Source: Myrica gale (Eukaryota > Streptophyta > Magnoliopsida > Fagales > Myricaceae). From it: 64,000 nt of DNA. The DNA is taken from positions 19,354,001 to 19,418,000 of the forward strand of contig OZ005604.1 in NCBI GenBank assembly GCA_963930655.1, written 5' to 3'. Positions 46,405 to 59,218 of this stretch are shown here, piece after piece (position 1 is the stretch's first letter; each line of letters starts with the position of its first letter). The position numbers and the translations under genes are program-made. The notes under the pieces are model-generated. The model worked only from the letters and a program-made list of their open reading frames with translations. It made no database searches and was not told where the DNA came from.

Positions 46405-48719
46405 TTAGACTGTCCCCGGTCGTTTCCACTCGACCAAGCGTTGCAAAAAGTCCATAACCTAAAAACATTAGACAAAAAAGATTAGTCATGTCGTAGGTCG
46501 CATGCAAAAAAATTGCAACATATTTTTTTTGTTTGTTCAAAAGAGAAATCAAATTTGTTTTGGGTACTTGCCTCGTCTGGTTCCTGTAAAGAATAAGATG
46601 CACTGGTCTCTTTCGGGAACTTGGAGACAAGAATTCCAAAACCTTGTCCTTTCTCTCTTAATATCTAATCACAGCAAAAAACATAAAGCCATTAGTATAT
46701 GTACACAAATGAAATACGTACAACTTTTACAGCACAAAGGATTAGATCAAATCTAAGCCGAAGAATACCTTGAATGCATCTTCATCTGACCGATCATCCC
46801 CAATATAAACAGGGAAAACATCCTTACAATTGGCGAATCCTGTCAATTAAGGAGAGTATTAATTAGTATAGTGCTCTGTACATATAAATAGTTTATAATA
46901 ATGTTTTAAGTATGATTAATTAAAACATAAATATTAATAACTCACCAAGAGACTCTAACAAAAATTCAAGAGCCTTCCCCTTGTCCCATTTAATGGTAGG
47001 ACGGATTTCTAGCACCTGTATTGTAGGAAACCATATATCCAAAGTGAGACACCCACCGTACGTTGACCCAAACATATATACGAACCAAATTAAACATATA
47101 AATATGCAGAGGTCGAGAGGAAAAATAGTAATTAGATGCAATGTCGTACCTTTCTTCCTTGTGTAAGTCGAAGCTTTGGGTACTCTTTTAGCACTGATCT
47201 AACTTGCTGGGCCAGTTCATTCCATTTCTGTATTTTTATGCATTAACAAGTCAGAACTTCCTTTCAACATGTCTGGCATAAATTCATAGAATATACGTTT
47301 CCTTTTATTATTAACACACGGAAAAAAAGAGAGTTTTAAGACTACGTAAAGAAAAATATAATAACAGAGACGATAATCATGCTGATTGTGATTGTCGTAT
47401 TACCTTTTCATCAACGCGTCGAAAATGAACCGAGAGACAGAACTTGTTGTTCTCAACTTTGGCCCCTGGAGTCAAGCTTGTCTTCTCCACCAATTGCTTG
47501 TAAACCTAAAAATTCATGATTAAAATCAGGCAACTGATCCTTTGGAATCTTGTAGTTGTTCTTATTCGATGTTTTTAACCATGTAAAATATTGAGAAGGA
47601 AAGATACCTCGTCAATCATCGGAAGAAATTCACTTGCGGGTTGGAACAGAATGCGATGACTCCCCTGAAGAACGAAAGATTGAAACAAAGGAAATCGTTA
47701 GAAAATGAAAGGCTTCTTCTTGTTTTTTTTTGGTTCGTTTGGATAAAACGAAGAGAAACAGCCTCAGATGATGATCACTCACTTTCTTGTATTTGGAGCC
47801 TTTCGCTGGTCCTTTAATGTCCATGCCATGGCTTCCGGCATAGTAGAGCTCTGCTAACCGTACAAAACTATATACCTGCCATTATGATTGGGAATACGAA
47901 TCCTTTTAAGTAAAAAAATCCTTGAAAGTTCGTATAAAGCTACCAATCCAAACGTTTTGCTAGGAAAAATAGAATCAAACAACTTGAAATGTACCTTATC
48001 TCTGCACCTCCCGCTCACAATTGCAGTGGGAAAACACCTTGCAAGTTTTCTGACTGTTTTTCTCATCTGAGTTACAGAAAGAAGACAAAAGTTTAACGAC
48101 TAATAGAAACGATAAACAAAGAAATTAAGATGAACAAAGCCAAAAGAGAGAGGAACTGACCGCCTCAGACATGAATGCTCGATCTGGGTCATCGACTATA
48201 GGAGAGAGCGTGCCATCATAGTCCAGAAACATTACTATTTGCTTTCCCTTTGAGGCATCAATGATTTGTTCAAACATGTCCAAGGCTGATGGATGATGAA
48301 CCTGTTCATGACCCAATAATGGAACACCACAACAAAAGCAGAGTCATCACTGTGAAGCCAAACTCCAAAACGGCCAAGAAATTCCTCTTCTCTTTAAAAG
48401 TTATCAGGAAAAAAAGGAGGAACAATCTGATACTCACAATCCAAGAACTCTGGTCATGATGATCGACCAAGGACGGTGTGGCTTTGATATGGGTAGGAGA
48501 AGAAGCTCTCATAGAGTCAACCCAAGCGTTAATTCTTCCTTCGCCATTGATCTCAAGGTTCTTCAGAAACTCCTTTCTTGAAATGGGAATGTACCCACCT
48601 GGTGAAGCGGGCGGCTTCTGAGACGCCATGGTGAAAATTGAAGAGTTAGACATGGCCATGGTAATCGCCATGTTGATACCAGATTTCATCTCGGGGAGTA
48701 GCACATTTTGTTTCGTCAT
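46405..48719 (-). CDS. TPP: Trehalose-6-phosphate phosphatase
   Basis: It dephosphorylates trehalose 6-phosphate, a sucrose-status signal, to trehalose; HAD superfamily. Eleven exons on the minus strand: 48719-48438, 48301-48161, 48066-47995, 47875-47783, 47664-47608, 47505-47404, 47227-47150, 47015-46946, 46839-46769, 46664-46572, 46458-46405. The product is 370 aa, the usual plant TPP length. Phosphatase box A is [10 protein letters not shown] (residues 120-129, nucleophile Asp121). Box B is [10 protein letters not shown] (312-321); family members often have [30 protein letters not shown], [16 protein letters not shown] [10 protein letters not shown] and [13 protein letters not shown] are all present. 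All introns are GT-AG except the last, with a GC donor (GAG then GCAAGT). The N-terminus is Met/Ser-rich with no clear transit peptide. The paralogue letter is not assigned. Confidence 0.95.
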
Positions 48720-49240
48720 TTTTTACCCTTTTTTTCTCCTTCCAATGAAGTCACCGTAGAAATAATCTTTACTGAAAAGTCTCTACAGAGTTTTAGAACT
48801 TTCTTGGTCAAACAAGATTATGAGTCCCGAAAACAGAGCAAACAGAATTGAGAGAATTGAGAGTAATGAACGAAAATCGCTCCAAAACTTGAGATAAGTG
48901 AAACTTCGGTGGTTACGAGGTGCTAAAAGTAGGTGGTCAAGAAATCAAAGGAGGTGATAAAGGTCGGTGAAGAGAAAAACAGAGAAGATACAGAGTCCTC
49001 TGGAGAAACTATAACAGAGAGCAGCACTATATGCCCTTCAGGATTGGGTTAGAAGAAAGAAAAGCTGGAAGAGTTAATAGGGAACACCAATAAACAAACC
49101 CGGACAGCAGAAAGCAAAGATAGCAGGGCGTGTGAGAGAGGAGAGAGCGAGCGAGCGAGGGAGGGAGGGTGTTTATGTCTGAGATGCGAGAGAGACATAC
49201 CCCCAAATGGTCCATTTATAGCTGCGACCCGACACAAACG
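48720..49240 (-). promoter_or_regulatory. TPP 5' UTR and core promoter
   Basis: Read on the minus strand, a TATA box (TATAAATGG, complement of about 49212-49220) lies some 0.5 kb before the ATG. It is followed by a CT-rich leader (complement of the GAGAGCGAGCGAGCGAGG run at 49136-49168). This would give a 5' UTR of about 460 bases. Confidence 0.5.
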
Positions 49241-52200
49241 GACGAGATTGATGCCTCTCCTCCCCCTTTCAAAAAAAACTCTCCCAACTGGGGCCCGCTC
49301 ACTCTACTCTTCTCAGAAATCCCATGGGCCCCACCTTCCCACCACTGCGTTGTATTCCACAATTGCTAAAAATAAACGTAGTATGAAAAAAAAAAGTCCC
49401 GCAGTCTTCGCCGTCACCGTAACAGAACTAACAGTCTCTTCTCGTCGGCCAGTTATACTGTTTCCTCTCCACGTGTGGCCACTCTCTTGGCCTGTTCACC
49501 TAACCTTGGCTTCAGCCACGTGGACATTCCGTGACGGTTTCAGATGGCAGTGGGGTTTCGTTTGTGGCGCTAGTGGCTAGGTTTCCATTAATGGGCCTTT
49601 TGGGTTGGGGGTATCGATTCGAAAGCTGGCCTTTCAAACCAGTTTAAGCCATTTAGTTTAGGTTTCCCGATTTAGTAAGAATTGGTCCACATAAATTCGG
49701 TTCCATATTTACAGGCGATATTTCTCGCCCCTTGTAATGTAGGGAGAAACAAGAAGCTTGAACCTCCCTGCTTTTGCAGTTCATAAAACCAGCTGCGCTT
49801 CCTACCTTTCTTTAATCTGCCCCAAACGTAGTTAGTTTCTGTGCTGTTGCAGGCAGTCCTGTCGCCGCGGATGCATCTACCAAACATTGACTCTTGACCA
49901 TTCGATTTTTACTTCTAGTTTTGTGAGAAAAATGGTTGTTTTTTTTAATACCTGTCAGCATTATAGTTAGTATGAGGGTTGGAATTAAAACTCAACATCC
50001 ATGTGATGAAAAGAACTAAAAGTTTATTACCGTAATCTTCTCTTTTGATGTCGTAATCTTCTCTTTTGATTTCATAATCTTCTCTTTTGATTTCATACAT
50101 TTCTTTATAAATCATGTTGGAACTCGATCCTTTAACCTTTTATTCACGCCACATTAACTCAAATTTGCGTTCCATAATAATCCATGTGTCCATTGGCCAA
50201 TTATTTATTATTGTTGTAAATGTTAAAGTTCAATTATTCTCCGTATTGCGTTTCAAATCTTTCGTATACACCAATCGAATCTCTATATTCATCTCTTTTT
50301 CATAGGCGAATCGTGCCTTCGTCAGTAAGTGCTTTGTATAACTAGGAAATCCATGGGTTGTGAAGTAATGAGACTAGCATGTTCGTTCGAAACGATACCA
50401 AAAAGAATAAGAGACAACTTATAGCGCGCGCGTCATTGGGATTCTAAGACCACTAATCAAGAATTCTATCTCTCCCCGTGTGAACTCAAAGATCCCTGTC
50501 ACTTTGGTTTGATTAAAGAGTTTATATACTAGGAACCACTTGAAGGAGCATGTGCCTTTAGATTAATTGGAAACTACTCTTCTAGTGCTACATTTGTTAC
50601 ATTAATTATGACTAGTTTAAACTGCATCCCTTGATAATTAAGAACCGAAATTTTAGGTTTTGTTCAAGTGCTACAAATTTATGTATATTTTGCTAGGATA
50701 AGAAGATAATATCGGATTTCTTTCAGATCAAGTAGATAATGGTAGTCCTTGTGGTTTCTTATAACTCTTGTGGTTGTTCTCAACTTTAGTCTTTATGATC
50801 GGATTGACTTCCGAATATTTGGATTAGGCATAGTGTAGGTTTTTCGGATCCCTTAAAATTGTTTACTTGCATTTGGTTAGTAGGACTGTAGTTTACTTCA
50901 ATGGCATTTTTTTGCAAAGAATATTAAAAAAGTGAGAGTTTAAAGTTAAAAGCATGCCATCGAGTCATCGAGATTCTAATTAAAAACTCTGACACCCTAT
51001 TCAACTCCTGGGATCCAAAGTGTCTTTGCTACTTTAAAGTAGGACTCGAAAGCCCTGGTGTTACGGACAAATCAGAAGAGTGTGTGCATTCAAACTAATT
51101 GAATAATCTCATTGACGAAATTATAGGTACCACTTGCATAATAAGTTGAAGTAAATTCCTGCATCAAAAGAATAAAAGATATATAACCTAAAGTATATGC
51201 AGGTACGTAGAGATTCTAACACCACTAACCAAGAATTTCTAACTCCCTATCGCATAGGTACTTTAGTATATATCTTGGTACCTTTTGATTTGATTAAGGA
51301 GCTAGATCGATGTAAATATTGCTGAACAATAAAAGTAGCTCGTTTTGTTACTCTAATAATGCTTAACTTTGGTTTAAAACTTATACCGAAAAGAAACAGA
51401 ACAACTTGTACACATCTTTGTGACTTACATACTTGTTCATCTAAGAACAGCATGATATTATTAGTCTATTATCCTCGTATTTTGCATATCTATTATTGCT
51501 AATTATGTTACAAAAGCTTGCCCTATCCGTTCCTTATGATGCAGGGGACAGAATTTTACAATTCTAGCACGGGTCAACCAGCCACGAACTTGCGGTTTTG
51601 CCCCTAAATTTGGGGGTTTACCTAAGCGATCGACTGCTCTGCAGCCCCCTAGCTCTGTTTTTGTCTATACCACTTGGGTTAGAACTTAGTACTTGGGACG
51701 GGCAGCTTGTATTCTTTTATTTTATTTACACGAAAAGGAGACTTAATACAGATCGCAGAGCAGGCTGTGAGAATATTTCTTCCTGGGTTCTGGAATTTTC
51801 CTTTTCCTTTTTCTGGGTGAATATTTGTTGGGTTTTCTTTCTATTATTTGTCATCGGTCAATATTAAAATAAGAGCACACGGAAGAGAGAGAGAGCTGAA
51901 AGAGACATGCAGTCGTGGGATAAAACTACAGGACAATTCGTCTGCGAGTGATTGGTTCCCCCTTCTATGTATCTAGCCTTGAAACCTAGAGAGACTATTG
52001 TCATCAAACGCTTTTTTATTCCCCTATTATATTCATTTCCGAGATCTATCTGATTTTTTTAAAGTTTATTTTTCTGTGTGAGAGTAGGCATAATAATGCA
52101 ACAAAGACCGAGAAGAAATGCACAAACTAAACCCCCCGGGCCCGAAGCCAAAAGATGGCTTGCGTACGTACACCGAGAACGCGAATGAGAAATATTGTAA

Positions 52201-52672
52201 AGAAAGAGGCCAACTGACTGTCAGACCAATTAAAGAAGACCATTCCAAGATTTGAATCTAATATGTTATTGGGATGAATTATATGCTTCAACTTAAGAAA
52301 GCAAGAGATTCTGATATTATTTGGTCGTCACGTTCAGGATCTCTCACATGCGTGGCCATTTTTGCAGCTAACTCGTGTATTTAGAAGGGTATCTTGGCAG
52401 TTTTTAATATTGGTTTCACACCAAAACTTCAGTGAGTTTGGAGATCCTTCTTCTAATAGTTTAGTGGTCAAAAAACAGGACGCATTGGAGTTGGAGATGC
52501 TCTAAAGCTACTGGTCTTTTCTTAGTTCCAAGTAAAAAAGCAGACGGAAAAAGCCAACTAAAGTATAAAGGGAACTCATTGTTAATCAAAAGCGATCCCG
52601 TGTTATTCGCCTAAATCTACGTTTTTTTTTTCATCGTTGCTCTTTAATATTGCCACTGCATAGTTGTTTCTA
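49241..52672. other. Gene-free stretch
   Basis: Distal TPP upstream DNA and intergenic sequence. One small tandem repeat at 50032-50096. No gene family recognised. Confidence 0.5.
50032..50096. repeat. 21-bp tandem repeat, three units
   Basis: The unit (G/A)TAATCTTCTCTTTTGATKT is repeated three times with one or two differences. Confidence 0.9.
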
Positions 52673-52680
52673 GATGTGGC

Positions 52681-53048
52681 TAGGGCTGAACAAAATCGGA
52701 CAGCAGACCGGACCGGACCGAAAAATCGGATCGGATTTGCGGTCCGGTCCGGTCTTAATTTTAAAAAAGCGGTCCGGATTGAAGGACCGGATTTATCCGG
52801 TCCGGTCCGGTCTATACATTTTTGAAATGCGATCCGGACCGGACCGAACCGCATTTCATAATTTTTTAAATTTTAAAAAAAATAATAGCGCACTGTGCTC
52901 TGCGAAAATTTTCTTTTAAAAAGAATTTAAATTCGGTCTGGACCACGAACCGTATTTCTTGAAACCGGACCACATATATGTGGTCCGGTCCTTTAATATT
53001 AGAGGACCGGAAATGCGGTCCGGACCGCATTTCCGGTTTTCAACCCTA
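52681..53048. mobile_element. hAT-type MITE rich in CGGTCCGG words
   Basis: The ends are TAGGGCTGAAC and the complement of GTTTTCAACCCTA. The flanking 8-mers GATGTGGC (52673-52680) and GATATGGC (53049-53056) differ by one base, matching a hAT duplication. The 368-bp inside is packed with GGTCCGGTCCGG-type palindromic words on both strands. No coding capacity. Confidence 0.85.
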
Positions 53049-53119
53049 GATATGGCTATGCTCTTTCGACTCCTTTTCTCGAGACATGGAATGACCAATA
53101 AAAACTTCCCACCTGGATG

Positions 53120-53572
53120 AAGGGCCGGCTCAAACCAAATGGGGGCGTAAGACAAAATAAATTATTAGGTTCTTTTATATAAAATTTAATATAAAATATT
53201 TAAAATTATCTGAAAATTATTAAATTTAGTATAAAATATTCAAAGGCTCTATTAATTATTTTTATGAAGCCCTCATGCATGACATAAAAGGCCTATGACT
53301 AGAACAATTAAGAAATTTATAAGACATTTTTTCTCTTTGAACAAAGTTCAAAAATATCTAAAAATGAATTAAGAAGCCTGAAAGAAATATATCAGTTCAC
53401 TCATGATAAAAAAATGAAAATATTGCATCTTGCCATTCTTTTTTTCTTAGCTCAGTTGTCTTTTTATTTTTAGGCAATTTACAAAAAAAAAATATTTTTA
53501 GTCTTTATGGGGTCTTGCTGAGGGTGAGGCCTTAGGCCACCACCTAAGTTGCCTTATCCTTCAGCGGCCCTG
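53120..53572. mobile_element. hAT-type MITE, copy B
   Basis: Same family as 3277-3746, same orientation, collinear along its whole length. The ends are AAGGGCCGGCTC and GCGGCCCTG, flanked by CCTGGATG (53112-53119 and 53573-53580). It is 453 bp and non-coding. Confidence 0.9.
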
Positions 53573-53580
53573 CCTGGATG

Positions 53581-56500
53581 AAGAACAGTGTCCACAAATT
53601 ACTAAATTTTAAACACTAAAAAATAGATCGATCTATTCCTTCTTTTTATTATTATTATTCTTTTTCCGTTCAGTAGATAAAGTTCTCGACCCTTTCTTCG
53701 GAAAAATGTTTTCATTTTTAAAATTAGTTTTCATTTTGTGTTACTAATAGCCGCCATAATATAAAATAAAGAACTGTTGCATGAAATACCTCTAAATATT
53801 TGAATAACATACACAGCAAAATTTCTAAAGAGGTCCAAATGAAAAATTCAATTTTATTTATTATTATCCCATGCATGATCTTAATTATAAGTTTTTTTCC
53901 GCTTTTATCTTTTTTTCAGCTTTTATCACCACATACTTTTTCAAGTCTTTTAGGATGGTTTATTGGCCACACCAGCTCCAGAAAATGTTAACTGATAAAG
54001 TGTTTGCCGTCTGCCCAACAAGACACGACCACGGAACCCTAAGGTACCGGAACCGACGCGTGTCATTTGCGCAACTCGTAGGGCCTGACCTCAGTGCCAG
54101 TGTAGGGACAACAGCCACGCACGCTGTTGTACTAAATCCCCGACACCACACGTCTGCCTGGGCGTCCACTCCCATCCAGGTACTAAGTCGATACACGCGG
54201 CGGAATTCCTGAACTCCTATGGACGATATGTGGGGGCCCGATCAGGTCCCACATTTTGTGGGGAACAAGTCAATTTCGATGGGAGGCCGGATTCGGGAAT
54301 AAGCCCACTCCGTGACACGCTTTCAGACTTTCAGTGGTTGGTGTGTGCATAGCGTGTACTCGCCTCCTTTGGACGTAAAAGCTAGAACCGTGTTCATTTT
54401 GTAGGCATGAGAGTTCGACCCAATTATTTCATGCAGTTCGAGGTGAATGGTTGCGTGGCTCTGTGTATGGTGGGAAATGGAAGAACCTGAACTCGGAATA
54501 GATATACTAAAATTTTATGTCGACTAAGCACTTTGAATCTTTGGCAGCCCATGGGGTTGCATGTTATGCATATACATTGCATGACATGTATATGCAATGT
54601 TTTTATTCTCTTGCAGAAAGAGACTTCTGCTCCAAATGTCTTTGCATGTTTTAGACCATTTTTCGTCTTGGGAAGTGTTAGCTAGTCAGTTGCTTTGAGA
54701 TGGTGGAGTTTCTTTTCCAGTCTGGCAGAGCTGTGAACAACATAGTCTATCTGTCTAAGGAGGTTTCGAGTGAAATTAATTGTTCTCTCCAAATCTTTGA
54801 ATTCACTTGCTTTGGCTTTACGTTTTACCAAGAATATAATTTGTCCGATTCTAATTTGCCAGGTCCTACTTTAATATATAAGAGTAAAGGGACGACGATT
54901 ATTGGAGATGATCACGTATATGCCTATATGGTCTGACGTATATATAATATCCCTATACTCTGCTCACTGCTTCCAAATCCAAAATAATTTTTAGTTCTCC
55001 ATCATACTTTTATATTGGAGGGGTACGTACCGTAGGGAGATGAAGTTTCACAGAAGGTGTGACTTAAATCCCACGATAATAGAGATTGCACATTTCATTT
55101 TCACTAGAATTACTAGCATGCAGTTCTATTACGCTCTTTGATTGCGTTGGTCCAAGAAATCTACCTAGCTATTATTAAACCCTATAAGAAGTTTTACCTT
55201 TCTTGTACTTGTTGTCTTATAAAAATGAAAAGAAATAACCATGACAGTGCCAAAGTAATGTGGCCAACACAAAGCAGATCTTGAAGAATCATGCACGGGT
55301 TGTGCTTGTGGCGGGCATTTCCAAAATGGCCAATATATTTAAAGTTAGACGAGGAATTTTGTCCCAGATAACCGTAGCCACAAGGCTAAGAAACGTACAG
55401 GAAACTAAAGGGTACTGCAATTGTTTAATAGCTTCAATCTTCCGACACTATTGGCACTTTGGAGTAGTCGATATTCGAGCTTTTTTGCCTGGGTGGTGAG
55501 TGGGAGTAGCACAAATGATTGAAAGAATTCTAAGTCCTCGTGGGTAGCCATCAATGATCTTTGGTCCAACTTGGCCAAGCACATTGTATTGCCCACATCT
55601 GGTTTAAACAAATAATCTTTCCCTTCTGCAGACGCGTGCAAGTGGCCACACTTTACTGGCAGCCCAGGTGTGACACGTGGTTTGACCCGTGCGCACCCAC
55701 TCAGCAACTGCGCTGTACATTCTCTTTTCAAGTACTATTATGGTTGCGATGCCCTTGTCAAGGGGAGGTGAGGTGTACCTAAACGCATGTGTGAAAGAAG
55801 CTCAGACTTTGAATCCAAAGTGTACGTACGTCGAACTGGTTTCATATATAATCATAAGTTGGAATAAAAATGTCGATGACTAGAGGATCATAGGAAGGGA
55901 GTGTTGGTTGACAGCCAACTGCCAGAGAGATAAATATCGTATGTTATGTTCATGATCATTAAGGGGTAGGACCCGTTTTGTTTCCCACTGGATCATGCTT
56001 TTGGAATATCGAAAGTACTCTGCTTCCGTTGTCTCACTTTCCTCTCTTTGTTTAACTACTCATGGGGCGTTGAGTGCAACGTACATATAACTTATATTTA
56101 TTCCTTCCAGTATTTATATTTGCTAAAACTAAGTCAGCTTAGCTGGCCCATGGGATTGGTGGGACGTAGTCCCTGACCATTTTCACACAGTGACACAGTG
56201 TTGTCTACTTTTTGTATTTTTTTTGATATATTAATTATTAATTAACCTCTACAAGTCTTTTTTTTTTTACGAGGAAAATTTGTTACACCTGATCTTTGTG
56301 TGCTTAAATCGGACGAATCTAACCTAGTTGAAAAACGTATTAACAGGGTTGTGACCGTAATAGCAAACTCTATACACTCAAATTGATCAGACAGCTTAAA
56401 ACTCTCAATTAAATGAAAGACTTTCTCGCATGTGGTAGATTCAAAATCACGTTTATCCATTAATATTATTTGATTAGTGTATAAGTAGAAGTTCGTTCTT

Positions 56501-58904
56501 AATTTTGATAATTGAGTTGTCGTTCTTAGAGGCCACCTGTGTTCTAATTTCATTTAACTTGGATTCCTTTTGAGTTCATTTGTCATTTAGAAATAAATAA
56601 AAAAAAAACTATGTTAAGATTACTTCTGTCACAATAAATACTCTATATATGAATGTCTTACAGTAAGATTCATATATTGTGTCTATCTTTATTCCAACTG
56701 CACCGCACAATTCGATTATGATTTTATTTCAATTATAATCCTCGCATTGTTATATAGCAGAATGATGACAGTTTATTTTGCAACCAAGGTACTAATAATT
56801 CAGGGAATCCTTTGAAAGTGAGCAGTCAAAGTTCCAAAGGAGATGGTCCGATGGAACCTTACTTGACGGAAAATATTGGCTGGCCGAAGAAAAATATGAG
56901 CAAGTAACGCTTCACATAATCTACTTTCCCTATCAAAATTAATGAATCGTGGAAAGAAAATTTAGATTCAAATTTTCAACTCCCTACTGCAAAATGCATC
57001 CTAGCTAGCCAGCTATGTCCCCCCTCCCGTTTTAGCAAAATTCCTTTTTTTAAGTTTTTTTTTTCTTTTCTCGGTCTTTCCTTTCTCGTGCATGTCTCTC
57101 ATCCGATGTGAAATTCATGGAATGGATTTTGTTTTTTCTGCTTGGATGTGGCATTAAATCTTGATCAAACCCAAAAACGTCATCTGTAAGCTAGCTGTAC
57201 TTCATATAGATCAATACTTTAGGTACATTAACCCGTCTCATATCCCAATATCATGACGTTAACAGTACTGAATTAAATGCTAAAGTTAAAAAGTGCTACG
57301 GGGTACCAATAATGCACGCAATCTTTATATAATTGACGGTCAGAACACAGTAATGTGAAGGGAAGAACGTTGAAAGCCAGGATAATGCGAACAATGTTTA
57401 CAAGTACTGCGGTATATAATATATGGAAGGAGCGAAATGGGAGAATATTTACGGGTAAGAGAAGACGATTGGTCTAACGACTATGGCCTCATGGCCCTCT
57501 AGGGGATGAAGAAATCGGATGCTAACAAACTACTTGCCTTGAAGTGGAGAATATATATATATATATACCATATGACATTTTCTGCTAGTTCTTGTGTGTT
57601 AAGTCTTTGCTTACAGAAATATTACATAGTCTTAGCTTACATAGCACCACGTACAGAGAATATATGCCTCGGTTTTGGTTGATTGCAGCTGGATGTTTAT
57701 GGGCTAGGTCTAATCTTGTACAGGATAATTGGGGAATTAATACACTTAATTACCATTTACTAAAAAAAGTTATGAGTTTGACTTAAAGGAAGTTTTCGAT
57801 CGGACTTCACGGTGGGCATTAGGTAGCGGAGTTATACCAATATAGTCAAGCATAGGAGTTCACGCAAAGAAGAAAGTCATAAGTTTAGACAATGACACAT
57901 AACTTAGGGATCAACACACCATATTTCTCAATAAAGTAGTTCAGAGGACCATTCCTCATAAAAACGAAGGGTCCCAAACTTCTTTTTCTCGTTGCGTCAA
58001 TCTAACAACATTCTTTTAATTCATCGGCCCACAAATCCGTTGAAAAGGATCGATGTCTACGCGCATGTCTCTGAATCGATCTCATTCGCAGTACTGAAGA
58101 TATATACCCTCGTCCAACGAAAATTAAAAGCCGATATGTAGGCTCTCTCTATTTTCTTCAGAGCCTTTTACTTTACTTATTAAGTTGGCATAAAAAGTGT
58201 CTAAAACTTCAACCCAATTGGATGGTAGCTGTAACTTATAAACTCGGTTTGATTTTCTATCTTCTACAATCAAACGTGTCCTGAAAAAATTCAGAGTCAC
58301 TAATTGTTTTTTGGAATCTAGCTAGTTGGTCCCTTGCTATTGCAATCTTCAAATTTCTTGACGTTTGTCTCGCTTTAAGTTTAATGGTCAAGTACATGAG
58401 CTTGGAACCAATATTTCGATCAAAAGGGGTACCTAATCAAAAGGGGTACCTAATTATTTAAGTTCGGGAGTCGTACTTATGGACTCTGGCGTTCAACATT
58501 AGCACTAGTTAGCTGCTCAAATATAAATATATAGATATATAGGAGTCTAGAAATTAAAGAGTCGACAAAATTGGAGAACTTGCAAAACCTTAGCAGTGAC
58601 ACAGTGTGGTACATACGTAGGAAAAACAAGACACTGTAGTACATAGTAGAGGGCCATGTCCCCCAAAGAAAGGTCTTACAGACTACAGAGAGAAGTCTTG
58701 AGTTAGGCTTCCTCCCTATACGGCCAGTCAGTCGTCCCACGGGATTGATTCAACTCATTGTGACAGCTATCGATGTGATGTCTACTTCTGCTCTTTAGGG
58801 CCTAAAATATCCAGCTCTTTTCTTAAAACACAATCAAATAATGGGACACGATAGTATTGATCCATAGAGAGAGACTTTAATTTGTTAAAAGAAGAATTTG
58901 GGTA
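53581..58904. other. Gene-free stretch
   Basis: No supported gene. A GC-richer patch at about 53990-54360 and another at 55260-55790 contain short open frames with no family resemblance. A short 16-bp tandem (CAAAAGGGGTACCTAA twice) lies at about 58420-58455 and a (TA)n tract near 57551-57567. Confidence 0.5.
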
Positions 58905-59218
58905 CGATTGTGTTGTAAAAAATTATATTATTATATTAGAATTGTGATGATTTATGTAAAATAGTATTTTATAGGTGTTCGTGTAAAGAATAGAGATGGT
59001 GTAAAGAATAGAGAGATGATTTGATGTAATTATTTAATAAAAAAATATTAAAATTAGGTACAAAAATATAAAGAAAGAAAATTTGTGTTAAATAAAAAAG
59101 TAAAAAGTTGTTGGAGATTGTATTAAATGTACTAGTATTTGTGTTTAAATTTTTAAGATGTTCGGTGATAGTTCTGTGAATAGATTTAAATACTTAAAAA
59201 AAATTTGAAAACAAACCA
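58905..59218 (+). repeat. AT-rich dispersed repeat, copy 3
   Basis: Third copy of the family at 9078-9343 and 30261-30462; shares ATTTAATAAAAAAATATT and GTTGTTGGAGATTGT in the same order. Confidence 0.6.

Noticed and set aside
53990-54360. GC-richer patch with open frames on both strands, possible gene
   Set aside because: Frames are short, lack family motifs and have no paired splice sites; left as intergenic.
55260-55790. Several 70-100-codon frames suggesting a small gene
   Set aside because: Frames overlap on both strands, none has a signal peptide or known domain.
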